The position numbers and the translations under genes are program-made. Of a stretch of DNA of 64,000 nt, positions 1-8,167 are shown one piece after another. How positions within the stretch are numbered: position 1 is the first letter of the stretch; every line of letters begins with the position of its first letter. A model generated the notes under the pieces. It did not search any database and had not been told where the DNA came from. It saw only the letters and a list, made by a program, of their open reading frames with translations. Source of the DNA: Polynucleobacter wuianus (GTDB lineage Bacteria; Pseudomonadota; Gammaproteobacteria; Burkholderiales; Burkholderiaceae); assembly GCF_001659725.1 (NCBI RefSeq), contig NZ_CP015922.1:310001-374000 (forward strand), read 5' to 3'.

Positions 1-766
1 AGGCTTCGCCAACCATAATCAGTGCGGGTGAGCTGCTGTCAAACCAAGTATCCGCTTTGCCGTCAGCTAATTCTTGCAGAGTGCTACTCCAAAAACGCTC
101 GCGTGGTGTGCTGACTGCTTCCAAAATTTGCACGGGTGTATCTTGCTGGTGAGTACCGCCATATTGTCCTTGCTCAATTAAGCGCTGAGCAATCTTTGCC
201 GCATCTTTGCGACCCATGTAATACACCAAGGTATCTGCACTAGGATTGGCAATCGGTTGTCCAGTAGTTAAGTTTTCAGTACCTTGAGCTAAGGTCACAA
301 AAGCAACGCTTCTACTAACTCCTCGTAGAGTCAACGATTGCTGAATACTGGCTGCGCCAGCCAATGCTGCTGTAATTCCGGGCACCACTTTCACTACAAT
401 GCCCGCAGCCTTCAGCGTTTGAATTTCTTCATCGGCACGCCCAAACAGCATAGGGTCACCACCTTTAAGACGCACTACAGTCTGGTATTTCTGAGCAGCA
501 TCTACTAAGCGTTTATTAATAAACTGCTGCGCAGAAGAGAGCTTGCCACAGCGCTTGCCTACTGCTACTTGAACTGCTTGTGGGCAAAGATGGAGCATTT
601 CTGGATCAACAAGTGCGTCATAAAAAACAATATCAGCTTGTTCTAGTAGTTTTGCGCCGCGCACCGTAATGAGATCGACTGCACCTGGACCAGCGCCAAC
701 TAAATATACTTTCCCCAATTGGCCAGAGAGGCTTGGGTATGGAGTGTTAATAGAGGTTGTACACAT
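1..766 (-). CDS. cobA: Uroporphyrinogen-III C-methyltransferase (SUMT), 3' end outside window
   Basis: Transfers two methyl groups from SAM to uroporphyrinogen III to give precorrin-2, the first step towards siroheme. I translated it from the ATG at 766-764 (MCTTSINTPYPSLSGQLGKV). The family landmarks follow in order: a VGAGPGAVDLIT glycine loop, a VRLKGGDPMLFGRADEE segment and VVPGITAALAGAAS. About 255 residues are visible, so only the C-terminal tail is missing beyond the left edge. It lies 15 bp downstream of the DUF934 gene in the cysI operon, which fits supplying siroheme to the sulfite reductase. No CysG-type dehydrogenase/ferrochelatase domain precedes the methylase, so those steps must be encoded elsewhere. 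Confidence 0.93.
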   Translation of the reverse strand, partial: MCTTSINTPYPSLSGQLGKVYLVGAGPGAVDLITVRGAKLLEQADIVFYDALVDPEMLHLCPQAVQVAVGKRCGKLSSAQQFINKRLVDAAQKYQTVVRLKGGDPMLFGRADEEIQTLKAAGIVVKVVPGITAALAGAASIQQSLTLRGVSRSVAFVTLAQGTENLTTGQPIANPSADTLVYYMGRKDAAKIAQRLIEQGQYGGTHQQDTPVQILEAVSTPRERFWSSTLQELADGKADTWFDSSSPALIMVGEA

Positions 767-781
767 ATTGAAATTAAGAAT

Positions 782-1372
782 TTAGGCGATCAGAGTAGCG
801 CGCTTACCACGCCAGCTATTCTGAGTAGTCACAGAGAACAAATCAAATTGCTTTAAAGCCACATCCGTTTTTTGATCAGGGCGTAATGCAAAGCTATCAA
901 AGCCAACACGAGCACCTTGCAAGAGTTGATCGATGAGCACGTCACCAATAGCGCGGATTTCACCGGCCCAATTAAAGCGATCGCGTAGTAGCGCGGCAGT
1001 ACTAAAGCTCCTGCCATCCCTAAAGATAGGGAAGTGGGCAGCAACAAGCGGCCATACTGCTTTGCCTTGTTTAATTAGGTCAGCATGCTTAAGGATATCT
1101 TCATCAGCCGCAAACCAAACACCAATCTGACCATTTTTGGCTTTAGCTTGAATGTCAGATTCATTGTGATGGGTGATCCACCAACCAAATGGTACGAGCA
1201 CTTTCTTTTTGCCGTGGTCTAAATCCGGGAGTCTTGAATTCGTACCTGCATCTTCGTTTTTACTATTATTGCCGCGCCAAATAAGCCATTCATTGGGAGC
1301 TAGGCTCGGTTTTTGCCCTTTTGGAAAGTGCAAAATTTGCTCGTGAGCTGGGATCGTATTGATATTGCTCAT
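782..1372 (-). CDS. DUF934 family protein, putative sulfite-reduction accessory
   Basis: A 196-residue soluble protein with no signal peptide. The central segment IGVWFAADED and the later stretch running from PIFRDGRSFSTA to LRDRFNWAGEIRAIGDVL match what I recall of the DUF934 family. That family sits beside sulfite reductase genes in beta-proteobacteria and is often annotated as an oxidoreductase probably involved in sulfite reduction. Its biochemical role is not established. Its start overlaps the cysI stop by 4 bp (ATGA), indicating translational coupling, and cobA follows. The usual neighbours cysH, cysD and cysN are not between it and cobA here. Confidence 0.85.
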   Translation of the reverse strand: MSNINTIPAHEQILHFPKGQKPSLAPNEWLIWRGNNSKNEDAGTNSRLPDLDHGKKKVLVPFGWWITHHNESDIQAKAKNGQIGVWFAADEDILKHADLIKQGKAVWPLVAAHFPIFRDGRSFSTAALLRDRFNWAGEIRAIGDVLIDQLLQGARVGFDSFALRPDQKTDVALKQFDLFSVTTQNSWRGKRATLIA

Positions 1373-3081
1373 GATGCATCCCCAACAGTCTCTAGCTTTT
1401 CTTTTTTCTTGGCATTTTTGTATGCTGCCTCTTTAAATGGAGCTACACCAAGACGACGGTAGGTTTCAATGAAAGGCTCGTCACCATTACGCTGAGCAAC
1501 ATAAGTATTGATGATGTTCGTTATTACATCTGGAATTTCATCGGCATAGAAAGATGGTCCGATCACTTTACCAATCGAGGCATCATTCCCTTGCTCGCCA
1601 CCCAAGGTAATTTGATACCACTCTTCACCATCTTTATCGACACCTAAAACACCAATATTGCCCACATGGTGGTGGCCGCAAGAGTTAATACAACCAGAAA
1701 TGTTTAGACTGATATCGCCTAAATCAAATAAGTAATCTAAATCATCAAAGCGTTCCTGAATGGCTTTAGCAATCGGGAGGGATTTAGCATTTGCTAAAGA
1801 GCAGAAATCCCCACCGGGGCAAGCAATGATGTCGGTCAGTAGGCCAATGTTAGGTAACGCTACTTTTTGTCTCTTGGCTTCTTGCCAAAGTTCATACAAC
1901 TTGGCTTGCTCAACATCAGCAAGAACTAAGTTTTGTTCATGCGTTGCACGCAATTCACCAAAGCTGTATCGGTCTGATAAATCGGCAATAGCTAGCATCT
2001 GTACAGTTGTTGCATCACCAGGCGCAACAGAGCCGTGAGGCTTGAGTGACAAAATGACGCTGGCATAGCCAGGCACTTGATGTGGCTTTACATTACGCTC
2101 TAGCCATCTAGCAAAAGTAGTTTTTTCTGTTTCACTTGCCGCATTGATAATTTGCTCATCAGGTAGTTTTGGCAAGTTCTTGTAAGCAGGCTTAGTAAAG
2201 TGTTTTGCAACACGATCCCACTCAGCTTGCGTGAAATTGTCATCGCCATTTTTGATGTGTAGCCATTCACCTTCAACTTGACGTGCGAATTCTTCTGAAC
2301 CTAAGGCTTTAACCAAAATCTTGATGCGAGCCTTGTAAAGATTGTCTCTTCTACCAAAACGGTTATACACACGCAGCAAAGCAGTGAGATAGCTTGGCAA
2401 TAGCTGCCACGGTAATCCAGTCTTAATGGGTGAACCTAAGATTGGGGTACGACCCATGCCACCACCAGCGTAGATATCAGCTATCAGTTCATCATGTTCA
2501 TTTTTCTTAAGCTCAATCCCCACATCGTGGCAAAGGAGAATCGTACGGTCTTCTTTGGCACCATTGATTGCAAATTTAAATTTACGGGGCAAGTGTGCAA
2601 ACTCAGGATGTAATGTTGACCATTGACGGAGTAATTCACAGACGGGGCGTGGATCAACACATTCATCACCAGCAACACCAGCAAAGGCATCGCTCGTAAT
2701 ATTGCGAATGCAGTTGCCAGAAGTTTGAATGGCATGCATCTCCACCTTGGCAAGCTCAGCTAAGATATCCGGTGTGTCTTCTAAAGTGACCCAGTTGTAC
2801 TGAATGTTTTGACGGGTTGTGAAGTGACCATAACCGCGGTCATATTTCTCAGCAATGAGCGCCATCGTGCGCAATTGTTTGGAATTAAATAATCCGTATG
2901 GAATCGCCACGCGCAACATGTAGGCATGGCGCTGGTGATAGAGCCCGTTTTGTAAGCGCAATGGACGGAATTCTTCTTCAGCAAGGCTGCCATCAAGGCG
3001 CCTGGCTACCTGGTCTTTAAATTGTGCAACCCGTTGATCTACAAGGGTTTGGTCAATATGGTCATATTTGTACATAGCCAA
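1369..3081 (-). CDS. cysI: Sulfite (or nitrite) reductase haemoprotein, CysI-like
   Basis: A 570-residue siroheme/4Fe-4S reductase that performs six-electron reduction of sulfite to sulfide. The cluster and siroheme ligands are visible as C421-x5-C427 (ACPGGDFC) and C464-x3-C468 (SGCINSCGHH). The N-terminal half carries the paired reductase repeats, with the GGGMGRTPILG segment. No CysJ-type flavoprotein gene is adjacent, so the electron donor is not shown. A ferredoxin and its reductase occur about 46 kb away in this window. The DUF934-cobA context favours assimilatory sulfite reduction. A nitrite reductase role cannot be ruled out from sequence alone. Confidence 0.9.
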   Translation of the reverse strand: MAMYKYDHIDQTLVDQRVAQFKDQVARRLDGSLAEEEFRPLRLQNGLYHQRHAYMLRVAIPYGLFNSKQLRTMALIAEKYDRGYGHFTTRQNIQYNWVTLEDTPDILAELAKVEMHAIQTSGNCIRNITSDAFAGVAGDECVDPRPVCELLRQWSTLHPEFAHLPRKFKFAINGAKEDRTILLCHDVGIELKKNEHDELIADIYAGGGMGRTPILGSPIKTGLPWQLLPSYLTALLRVYNRFGRRDNLYKARIKILVKALGSEEFARQVEGEWLHIKNGDDNFTQAEWDRVAKHFTKPAYKNLPKLPDEQIINAASETEKTTFARWLERNVKPHQVPGYASVILSLKPHGSVAPGDATTVQMLAIADLSDRYSFGELRATHEQNLVLADVEQAKLYELWQEAKRQKVALPNIGLLTDIIACPGGDFCSLANAKSLPIAKAIQERFDDLDYLFDLGDISLNISGCINSCGHHHVGNIGVLGVDKDGEEWYQITLGGEQGNDASIGKVIGPSFYADEIPDVITNIINTYVAQRNGDEPFIETYRRLGVAPFKEAAYKNAKKKEKLETVGDAS

Positions 3082-3125
3082 CGATTGTCATGGATTTTCA
3101 ATATTCCTCCAAATACTCAAAAATC

Positions 3126-3156
3126 CATCCTATATAACTTGAAGATATATAGGATG
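3126..3156. promoter_or_regulatory. Inverted repeat, possible operator between cysI and the serine hydrolase gene
   Basis: Perfect 11-bp arms (CATCCTATATA and TATATAGGATG) flank a 9-bp spacer. The repeat is 44 bp upstream of cysI (minus) and 95 bp upstream of the serine hydrolase start (plus). Its position and dyad symmetry suggest a dimeric regulator site, for example a LysR-type sulfur regulator, or a site with one arm serving as a -10 element. No poly-T run follows, so it is not a terminator. Confidence 0.4.
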
Positions 3157-3251
3157 AAAAAGAAGTCTTCCTTTAAAAGTCTGCTTCAATAGCCTTGTGC
3201 GGTAATAACAGAGGGTTAAAAAAAGACCCAAAAACAAAACATGGAGACAAA

Positions 3252-4541
3252 ATGAACAAATTACGGGCTTTTAGCCTAACCCTTGCCTTGAGTGGTGGAT
3301 TGTTGGGCGGAACAACTTTGTATGCTGCCGATGCCCCCAAAGCACCATTACCAATGAGTAGCACCTCTGGCCAAGGATTTAGTCCAGAGGGTCTCAAGCA
3401 AATCGATGCCTTTTTTGCTGATCAGATTGCTAATAATCAATTGCCCGGGGCAGTGCTAGCAGTAGCAAAAAATGGCAAGTTAGTCATTTTTAAGCCATAT
3501 GGTTATGCAGATAAGGCGAATAGCAAGCCCATGACTACAGATGCCATATTCAACTTGGCATCGATGACCAAAGTGATGGCATCCGTTGGTGCACTGACTT
3601 TTTATGAAGAGGGTAAGTTGCCACTCAATGCCCCAATCTCTAATTGGCTTCCGCAATTTAAAGATATGAAAGTCGGCAAGGTTGATTCCGATGGAAATCT
3701 CACAACTGTGCCTGCAAAAAATCCCATTACCGTTCAAGACCTGATGCGCCACACTAATGGCCTTACTTATGGTGGACGTGGCACAACTCCTGTCCATAAA
3801 TTATTTCCTGCTGGTTCGGCACCAGCAGCAGTGCAATACACATCATCAGAATTTATTGATAAGTTGGCCAGTAATCCATTGCTTTACGAGCCTGGTACTA
3901 CTTGGGATTACGGTTTTGGTATTGATGTGCTGGGCATCATTGAAGAAAAAATTGCTGGCAAGCCCTTAGGCGGTATATTGCAAGAGCGCGTGTGGAGCAA
4001 AGTTGGTATGCCTAATACCACTTTTCAGGTAGCAGAAAAGGATCGTGCTCGCTTGGCTCAACCACTACCAATTGATCCGCTCACGGGTAAGCCGCAGAAG
4101 GTTGACATTCTGAATCAAGCAGTAAAGTTTGACTGTGGTGGTTCGTGCGCATTCTCAACCGCGGGTGACTATGTGCGTTTTGGTCAGATGCTACTTAATG
4201 GTGGCAGCTTGGATGGCAAGAGGGTTCTTGGCCCGCAAACGGTAGCATTCATGACGTCAAATCATTTAAATAAAGACATCAAGAACAATGTTGGCGGTAC
4301 CGAGCCAGGGCGCGTAGGTTATGGATTTGGTTTGGGTGTTGCAGTTCGTATGGAGCGTGGTCTTTCAGCCATCAACGGCAATGTTGGCGATTTCACTTGG
4401 AATGGCGCTAACGGCACTATCTTTTGGGTAGACCCCAAAGAGCAAATGGTTGTTGTCATGATGGCTGTAGCACCAGGAGAGATTCGTAAGGTGCACCGTG
4501 AGCAGCTCAACGCAGTCATTTATGGAGCGCTCGAAAAGTAA
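3252..4541 (+). CDS. Secreted serine hydrolase of the class C beta-lactamase/EstB family
   Basis: A 429-residue beta-lactamase-fold serine hydrolase. The ATG at 3252 is chosen over an upstream in-frame start because GGAGA lies 4 bp before it and a clean signal peptide follows (KLRAFSLTLALSGG, ending near LYAADA). The catalytic S-x-x-K is SMTK at about S104-K107. A Tyr near 220 (DYGFG) occupies the position of the second catalytic Tyr. A C-terminal WNGANGTIFW stands where the KTG/HxG box is normally found. Family members include esterases, D-aminopeptidases and true lactamases. The YGF and WNG variants argue for an esterase or peptidase rather than an antibiotic-resistance enzyme. A terminator follows. 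Confidence 0.85.
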   Translation: MNKLRAFSLTLALSGGLLGGTTLYAADAPKAPLPMSSTSGQGFSPEGLKQIDAFFADQIANNQLPGAVLAVAKNGKLVIFKPYGYADKANSKPMTTDAIFNLASMTKVMASVGALTFYEEGKLPLNAPISNWLPQFKDMKVGKVDSDGNLTTVPAKNPITVQDLMRHTNGLTYGGRGTTPVHKLFPAGSAPAAVQYTSSEFIDKLASNPLLYEPGTTWDYGFGIDVLGIIEEKIAGKPLGGILQERVWSKVGMPNTTFQVAEKDRARLAQPLPIDPLTGKPQKVDILNQAVKFDCGGSCAFSTAGDYVRFGQMLLNGGSLDGKRVLGPQTVAFMTSNHLNKDIKNNVGGTEPGRVGYGFGLGVAVRMERGLSAINGNVGDFTWNGANGTIFWVDPKEQMVVVMMAVAPGEIRKVHREQLNAVIYGALEK

Positions 4542-4573
4542 TTTATTTGGCGAGTGGAGTAAGTCTTGTAATT

Positions 4574-4614
4574 AAAAGCCCCAATTAGTGATGAACTAAG
4601 CGGGGCTTTTTTTG
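4574..4614 (+). terminator. Intrinsic terminator after the serine hydrolase gene
   Basis: AAAAGCCCC and GGGGCTTTT form a 9-bp stem across a 19-nt loop, followed by further T residues. It separates the plus-strand hydrolase from the convergent minus-strand genes and could act for both strands. Confidence 0.8.
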
Positions 4615-4632
4615 GATTGAGCTTAAGCCGTC

Positions 4633-5004
4633 TTACAGGCCATATTCTCGATAATGCCTATATAGATTTGCAATCGATGCAAATCCTAAAGTCACAATCA
4701 ACACTGCAAATAGGTATTCGGTGGTGAGGTAGTTAAAGACTTTGAGTTGTATGAGGATGGCTGTAGAAATAAAGAGGCCAATCGATCCAAAAGCCACCAG
4801 TTTGAAGTTGGGAATGAATGCGCCCAAGGTAATTGCAATAAATACCAAATAAAGATCAGAAACTAACTGATCTGCAGTAACGAAAATTGAATTGGTTAAT
4901 TCAGGGTTCGTAAATCTACCTAGTACTGCAATGACTATGATGCTGGCTAGGATGACAAAGTTCAACTTTGCTTTTGTCAAAATGGCTCTCAGTTGATCGT
5001 TCAT
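4633..5004 (-). CDS. Small membrane protein of unknown function, about four helices
   Basis: A 123-residue hydrophobic protein. Predicted membrane segments lie near residues 15-30, 50-67, 69-87 and 96-113, with a basic tail (RHYREYGL). I do not recognise the family. Its start lies 5 bp downstream of the next small membrane gene (5010-5243), and both lie downstream of the amidohydrolase and Bug receptor genes, so they may share a transcript. It does not show the glycine-rich motifs expected of TctB, so I do not call it a transporter subunit. Confidence 0.65.
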   Translation of the reverse strand: MNDQLRAILTKAKLNFVILASIIVIAVLGRFTNPELTNSIFVTADQLVSDLYLVFIAITLGAFIPNFKLVAFGSIGLFISTAILIQLKVFNYLTTEYLFAVLIVTLGFASIANLYRHYREYGL

Positions 5005-5009
5005 ATTGC

Positions 5010-5243
5010 TTAAGCTAGTGCGGCGCCATTGCCATTGAAGACTAGGCTAATGCCAACCCATAATAAAATGAAGGCAACGAGTGCGGTAAAGCCGATTTTC
5101 TTTAGGAAGTATTCCAGACTATCCATGTAGGCTTGATCGTTGCGACCAAACCACTTGTCAAAGCGCTTCCAAACGAGACGCCCTACCACCAATGGAAGCA
5201 ACATCGCAACAATGCCTAAGATAATAGTGAGGGTAGTATCCAT
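5010..5243 (-). CDS. Small two-helix membrane protein, unknown function
   Basis: A 77-residue protein with an N-terminal membrane helix (residues 4-22), a charged loop (RLVWKRFDKWFGRNDQAY) and a second helix (52-70). It is not recognised as a member of a named family. It lies 24 bp downstream of the amidohydrolase and 5 bp upstream of another small membrane gene. Coding status is supported by operon-like spacing and by the typical alternation of hydrophobic and charged blocks. Confidence 0.6.
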   Translation of the reverse strand: MDTTLTIILGIVAMLLPLVVGRLVWKRFDKWFGRNDQAYMDSLEYFLKKIGFTALVAFILLWVGISLVFNGNGAALA

Positions 5244-5267
5244 TTAAAGTTCTTTCAACTGTATTTA

Positions 5268-6173
5268 TTAATTCGGTGTCGGGAAGTCGTACAGAATACA
5301 GGGGTTATCAACCAGGATAGATTTTCTTAAGCCTGAGTCTGTAATCCATTCACCAAAGAGGTCGCATAGATCAGCATCATGAGGCATCTGCTTTTTAACC
5401 ATCACATGGGGCCAATCACTTCCCCAAACCAGTCTTTCTGAATTAGCCTTAATAACCGCATCATTCAATGCTCGCATATCGGCATAAGGAAGATCGCTAT
5501 CACAAATGCGATAGGGTCCCGTCATCTTGACCCAAGCTCGTTGGTTTTTGAGTAACTCTAATAGCCCCTGAAAACCTGCATCACTGATCCCATATTTTGC
5601 ATGGCTATAGCCAAAATGCCCAAATACCAAATCTACCGGAAAGTTTTCAAACACTTTGGCTAAGTTGGGATATTCATTGACATGCATGAGGAGTTCGAGA
5701 TGCCAGCCAAAAGGTTTGATACGTTCTGCTAAAGCTTTGAGATTTTGAATTGGCAGTCCAGCAGACTTATCTGTAACATCGACAATATTGCAACGAATGC
5801 CTCGTACTCCAGAATTATGGAGTTGTTCTAATTCTTTTTCGTTAATTTGATTGACATCATTAGAGATGACTGCAACACCGCGAAACTTTTCTGGTCGCGC
5901 TTTGAGTGCTGCCAACATCGCTTGATTATCGGTGCCGTACACACTAGGTTGTACTAATACTGCACGATCAACGCCAAGCATAGCGAGTAAAGACTCATAA
6001 TTCTCTAGGGTAGCGTCAGGTGGTGTATAGATTCGCTCATGTGCATAGGGAAATTGAGTTGCTGGCCCGCAAATGTGTGCGTGACAATCTATAGCCCCAG
6101 CTGGAAATGCAATCTTTGGTGACCGAATTTCTGGATCTGGGGCTTGGCACAGTGGCGCTTGAGGATGAGGCAT
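5268..6173 (-). CDS. Amidohydrolase 2 family hydrolase, related to 2-pyrone-4,6-dicarboxylate hydrolase
   Basis: A 301-residue TIM-barrel metal-dependent hydrolase. The metal-binding H-x-H is in AIDCHAHICGP near residue 32. Other family landmarks are VLVQPSVYGTDN, RGIRCNIVD, a HLELLMH strand, FGHFGYSH and the C-terminal WGSDWPHVM with the conserved Asp. This pattern matches the LigI-like branch, which hydrolyses lactones of aromatic-ring breakdown. The exact substrate is not determined. It is 12 bp downstream of a Bug solute receptor and divergent from a PcaD-like enol-lactone hydrolase, which fits uptake and degradation of an organic acid. Confidence 0.8.
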   Translation of the reverse strand: MPHPQAPLCQAPDPEIRSPKIAFPAGAIDCHAHICGPATQFPYAHERIYTPPDATLENYESLLAMLGVDRAVLVQPSVYGTDNQAMLAALKARPEKFRGVAVISNDVNQINEKELEQLHNSGVRGIRCNIVDVTDKSAGLPIQNLKALAERIKPFGWHLELLMHVNEYPNLAKVFENFPVDLVFGHFGYSHAKYGISDAGFQGLLELLKNQRAWVKMTGPYRICDSDLPYADMRALNDAVIKANSERLVWGSDWPHVMVKKQMPHDADLCDLFGEWITDSGLRKSILVDNPCILYDFPTPN

Positions 6174-6185
6174 TAGGACTGCAGA

Positions 6186-7160
6186 TTACTGCGGTTCAAT
6201 GTTGGCTTCTTTAGCAATCTTTTGATACTTCGCCATTTCCTCGCGTACAAATTTGCTAAATTCTGATGGGCTCATCGGTGTCGCTTTGATGCCTTTAGTT
6301 TCATAAGCATTTTTCACTTCAGGATCTTGCATCGATTGATTGATATCAGTGTTAATTTTTTTCACCACTGCAGCAGGTGTTCCTGCGGGCGCCCAAACAC
6401 CAAACCAAAGCCCAATTTCAAAATTCGGATAGCCTTGTTCAGCGACGCTAGCAATTTCAGGGACTGCCGCGTTTCGAGTCTTGCTAGTGACACCTAATGC
6501 ACGTACCTTGCCACCTCTAAGTTGTCCAATAGCAGTATCAAGTGGCGCCATATAAAAAGCAGTGCGGCCAGACATGGTGTCTTGAATCGCTTCTGGTGAA
6601 CCTTTGTAGGGAACGTGGATTAACTTAATGCCCATCATCTGGTTAAAGTACTCAGCAGCTAAGTGTGTAGAACTGCCAACACCCGCTGAAGCGAAGGTAA
6701 TTTCACCGGGTTTGGATTTTGCGGCAATCACTAAATCACGAATCGTTTGATAGGGACCATCGGCGGCGGTAATCATCACATAAGGGGTTTGCCCAAGAAT
6801 CGCAACATCAATCAAACTCTTGAGAGGGTCATAAGGCAATTTTTTATAGATAGCAGGATTGGCTGCATAAGATGCTGATTGCACAAGCAAGGTGTAACCA
6901 TCTGGATCCGAGTTCACCACAACACCTGTCCCAATCAGTCCGCCAGCACCCGGACGGTTTTCAATAATGACGGGTTGCTTCCAGGTTTCGGTAAGGCTCT
7001 TGGCAACAACGCGACCGGCGATATCAGCTCCTGAACCAGTCGTTAAGGGTACGATCATTTTGACGGTGCGATTGGGGTAGCTTTGGGCAATTGCCAGGCT
7101 TGTCCCAAATACGAGGCTGAAGATGAGCATGAGTCTGCCCTGAATCTTTGATGTAAACAT
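6186..7160 (-). CDS. Bug family tripartite tricarboxylate transporter substrate-binding protein
   Basis: A 324-residue periplasmic solute-binding protein of the TctC/Bug type, with signal peptide LMLIFSLVFGTSLAIAQS. Diagnostic motifs are YPNRTVKMIVPLTTGSGADI, VENRPGAGGLIG, GEITFASAGVGSSTHLAAEYF and HVPYKGSPEAI. The ATG at 7160 is preferred to a GTG one codon earlier because AGGAG is 5 bp upstream of the ATG. No TctA or TctB membrane genes are visible nearby, so it is an orphan receptor, as is common in Burkholderiales. The ligand is probably a carboxylate. Confidence 0.88.
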   Translation of the reverse strand: MFTSKIQGRLMLIFSLVFGTSLAIAQSYPNRTVKMIVPLTTGSGADIAGRVVAKSLTETWKQPVIIENRPGAGGLIGTGVVVNSDPDGYTLLVQSASYAANPAIYKKLPYDPLKSLIDVAILGQTPYVMITAADGPYQTIRDLVIAAKSKPGEITFASAGVGSSTHLAAEYFNQMMGIKLIHVPYKGSPEAIQDTMSGRTAFYMAPLDTAIGQLRGGKVRALGVTSKTRNAAVPEIASVAEQGYPNFEIGLWFGVWAPAGTPAAVVKKINTDINQSMQDPEVKNAYETKGIKATPMSPSEFSKFVREEMAKYQKIAKEANIEPQ

Positions 7161-7302
7161 CACGTCTCCTATGCTTTTAATAAGCGTTTTTTATGGTTTT
7201 GTATGAATGCGTTATGCAGCGTTTCAATGGATAATCTAACACGGTCTTAAAAATAGATAAATAGAGGCCACTAGGTACATATAAGAAACAAGGCGGAGAC
7301 AA

Positions 7303-8118
7303 ATGACTCAATTACAAGATGCAAAAACTGTCAATGTGAATGGCGTTGATATTGCCCATCGATTTGATGGTCCCGAGGATGGTCCAGTACTTTTGGTAGC
7401 CAATAGTTTGATGGCGAATGGCAGTATGTGGGATTGGAATATACCTGCTTTTACTGACCGTTACCGCGTGCTCCGTTACGACAAGAGAGGACATGGTAAG
7501 TCGGGCGTTGCTCCAGGCCTCTATAGCATTGCTCAATTAGCAGACGATGCAGCTAGTTTATTAGATGCTCTCAAGATTAAGAAAGCCCATTTCATGGGGC
7601 TATCCATCGGTGGCATGATTGGTCAGCAATTAGGCGCTCGCTATCCGGAACGTATTCTGTCCCTCTCCCTTTGTAATACCGCTAGCGAAATGCCGCCACG
7701 GAGTTTGTGGGAAGATCGTTTTCAAACTGCCCGTACTAAAGGCCTTGTAGGATTAGTTGATGGCACGATTGCGCGTTGGTTTACTACACCATTTATTGAG
7801 CGAGCTCCACAAGATATTGAAAAAGTGCGTCAAATGATTCTGGCTACCAATGTTGATGGTTATATTGGATGCGGTAGTGCAGTGCGCGATATGGCGCAAA
7901 GTACGATGCTACTCAAGATTAAGGCGCCAACCTTAGTGTTATCTGGTCGCCATGATCCTGCATGCACCGTAGATCAGGGGATTGTGCTCAATCGCCTGAT
8001 TGATGGCTCACAGATGGTTATTATTGAAGATGCTGCTCATTTATCCAATATTGAGCAGCCCGCACGATTTAATCAGGCGGTGCGAGAGTTTATTGATTCA
8101 GTAGATGATCGTTTGTAA
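7303..8118 (+). CDS. Alpha/beta hydrolase, 3-oxoadipate enol-lactonase-like
   Basis: A 271-residue alpha/beta hydrolase. A full triad is visible: S101 in GLSIGGMIG, D218 in SGRHDPAC and H246 in DAAHLSNIEQP. The N-terminal RYDKRGHGKSG segment and the overall length fit PcaD, which opens 3-oxoadipate enol-lactone in the beta-ketoadipate pathway. No other pca genes are present, so the substrate remains an inference. The RBS GGCGGAGA precedes the ATG. It is divergent from the Bug/amidohydrolase operon, and the three could serve one catabolic route. Confidence 0.8.
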   Translation: MTQLQDAKTVNVNGVDIAHRFDGPEDGPVLLVANSLMANGSMWDWNIPAFTDRYRVLRYDKRGHGKSGVAPGLYSIAQLADDAASLLDALKIKKAHFMGLSIGGMIGQQLGARYPERILSLSLCNTASEMPPRSLWEDRFQTARTKGLVGLVDGTIARWFTTPFIERAPQDIEKVRQMILATNVDGYIGCGSAVRDMAQSTMLLKIKAPTLVLSGRHDPACTVDQGIVLNRLIDGSQMVIIEDAAHLSNIEQPARFNQAVREFIDSVDDRL

Positions 8119-8167
8119 TGCAGTAGCAACGAAGTGGTTCCCATTTTTATAACTAGAGGGGTTTTAT

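Noticed and set aside
3195..3251. Longer start for the serine hydrolase
   Set aside because: The extra 19 residues precede a clean signal peptide and lack an RBS, while the ATG at 3252 has GGAGA upstream.
4633..5004. TctB subunit for the Bug receptor
   Set aside because: It has four helices and a suitable size, but the glycine-rich motifs of TctB are absent, so I left it as unknown.
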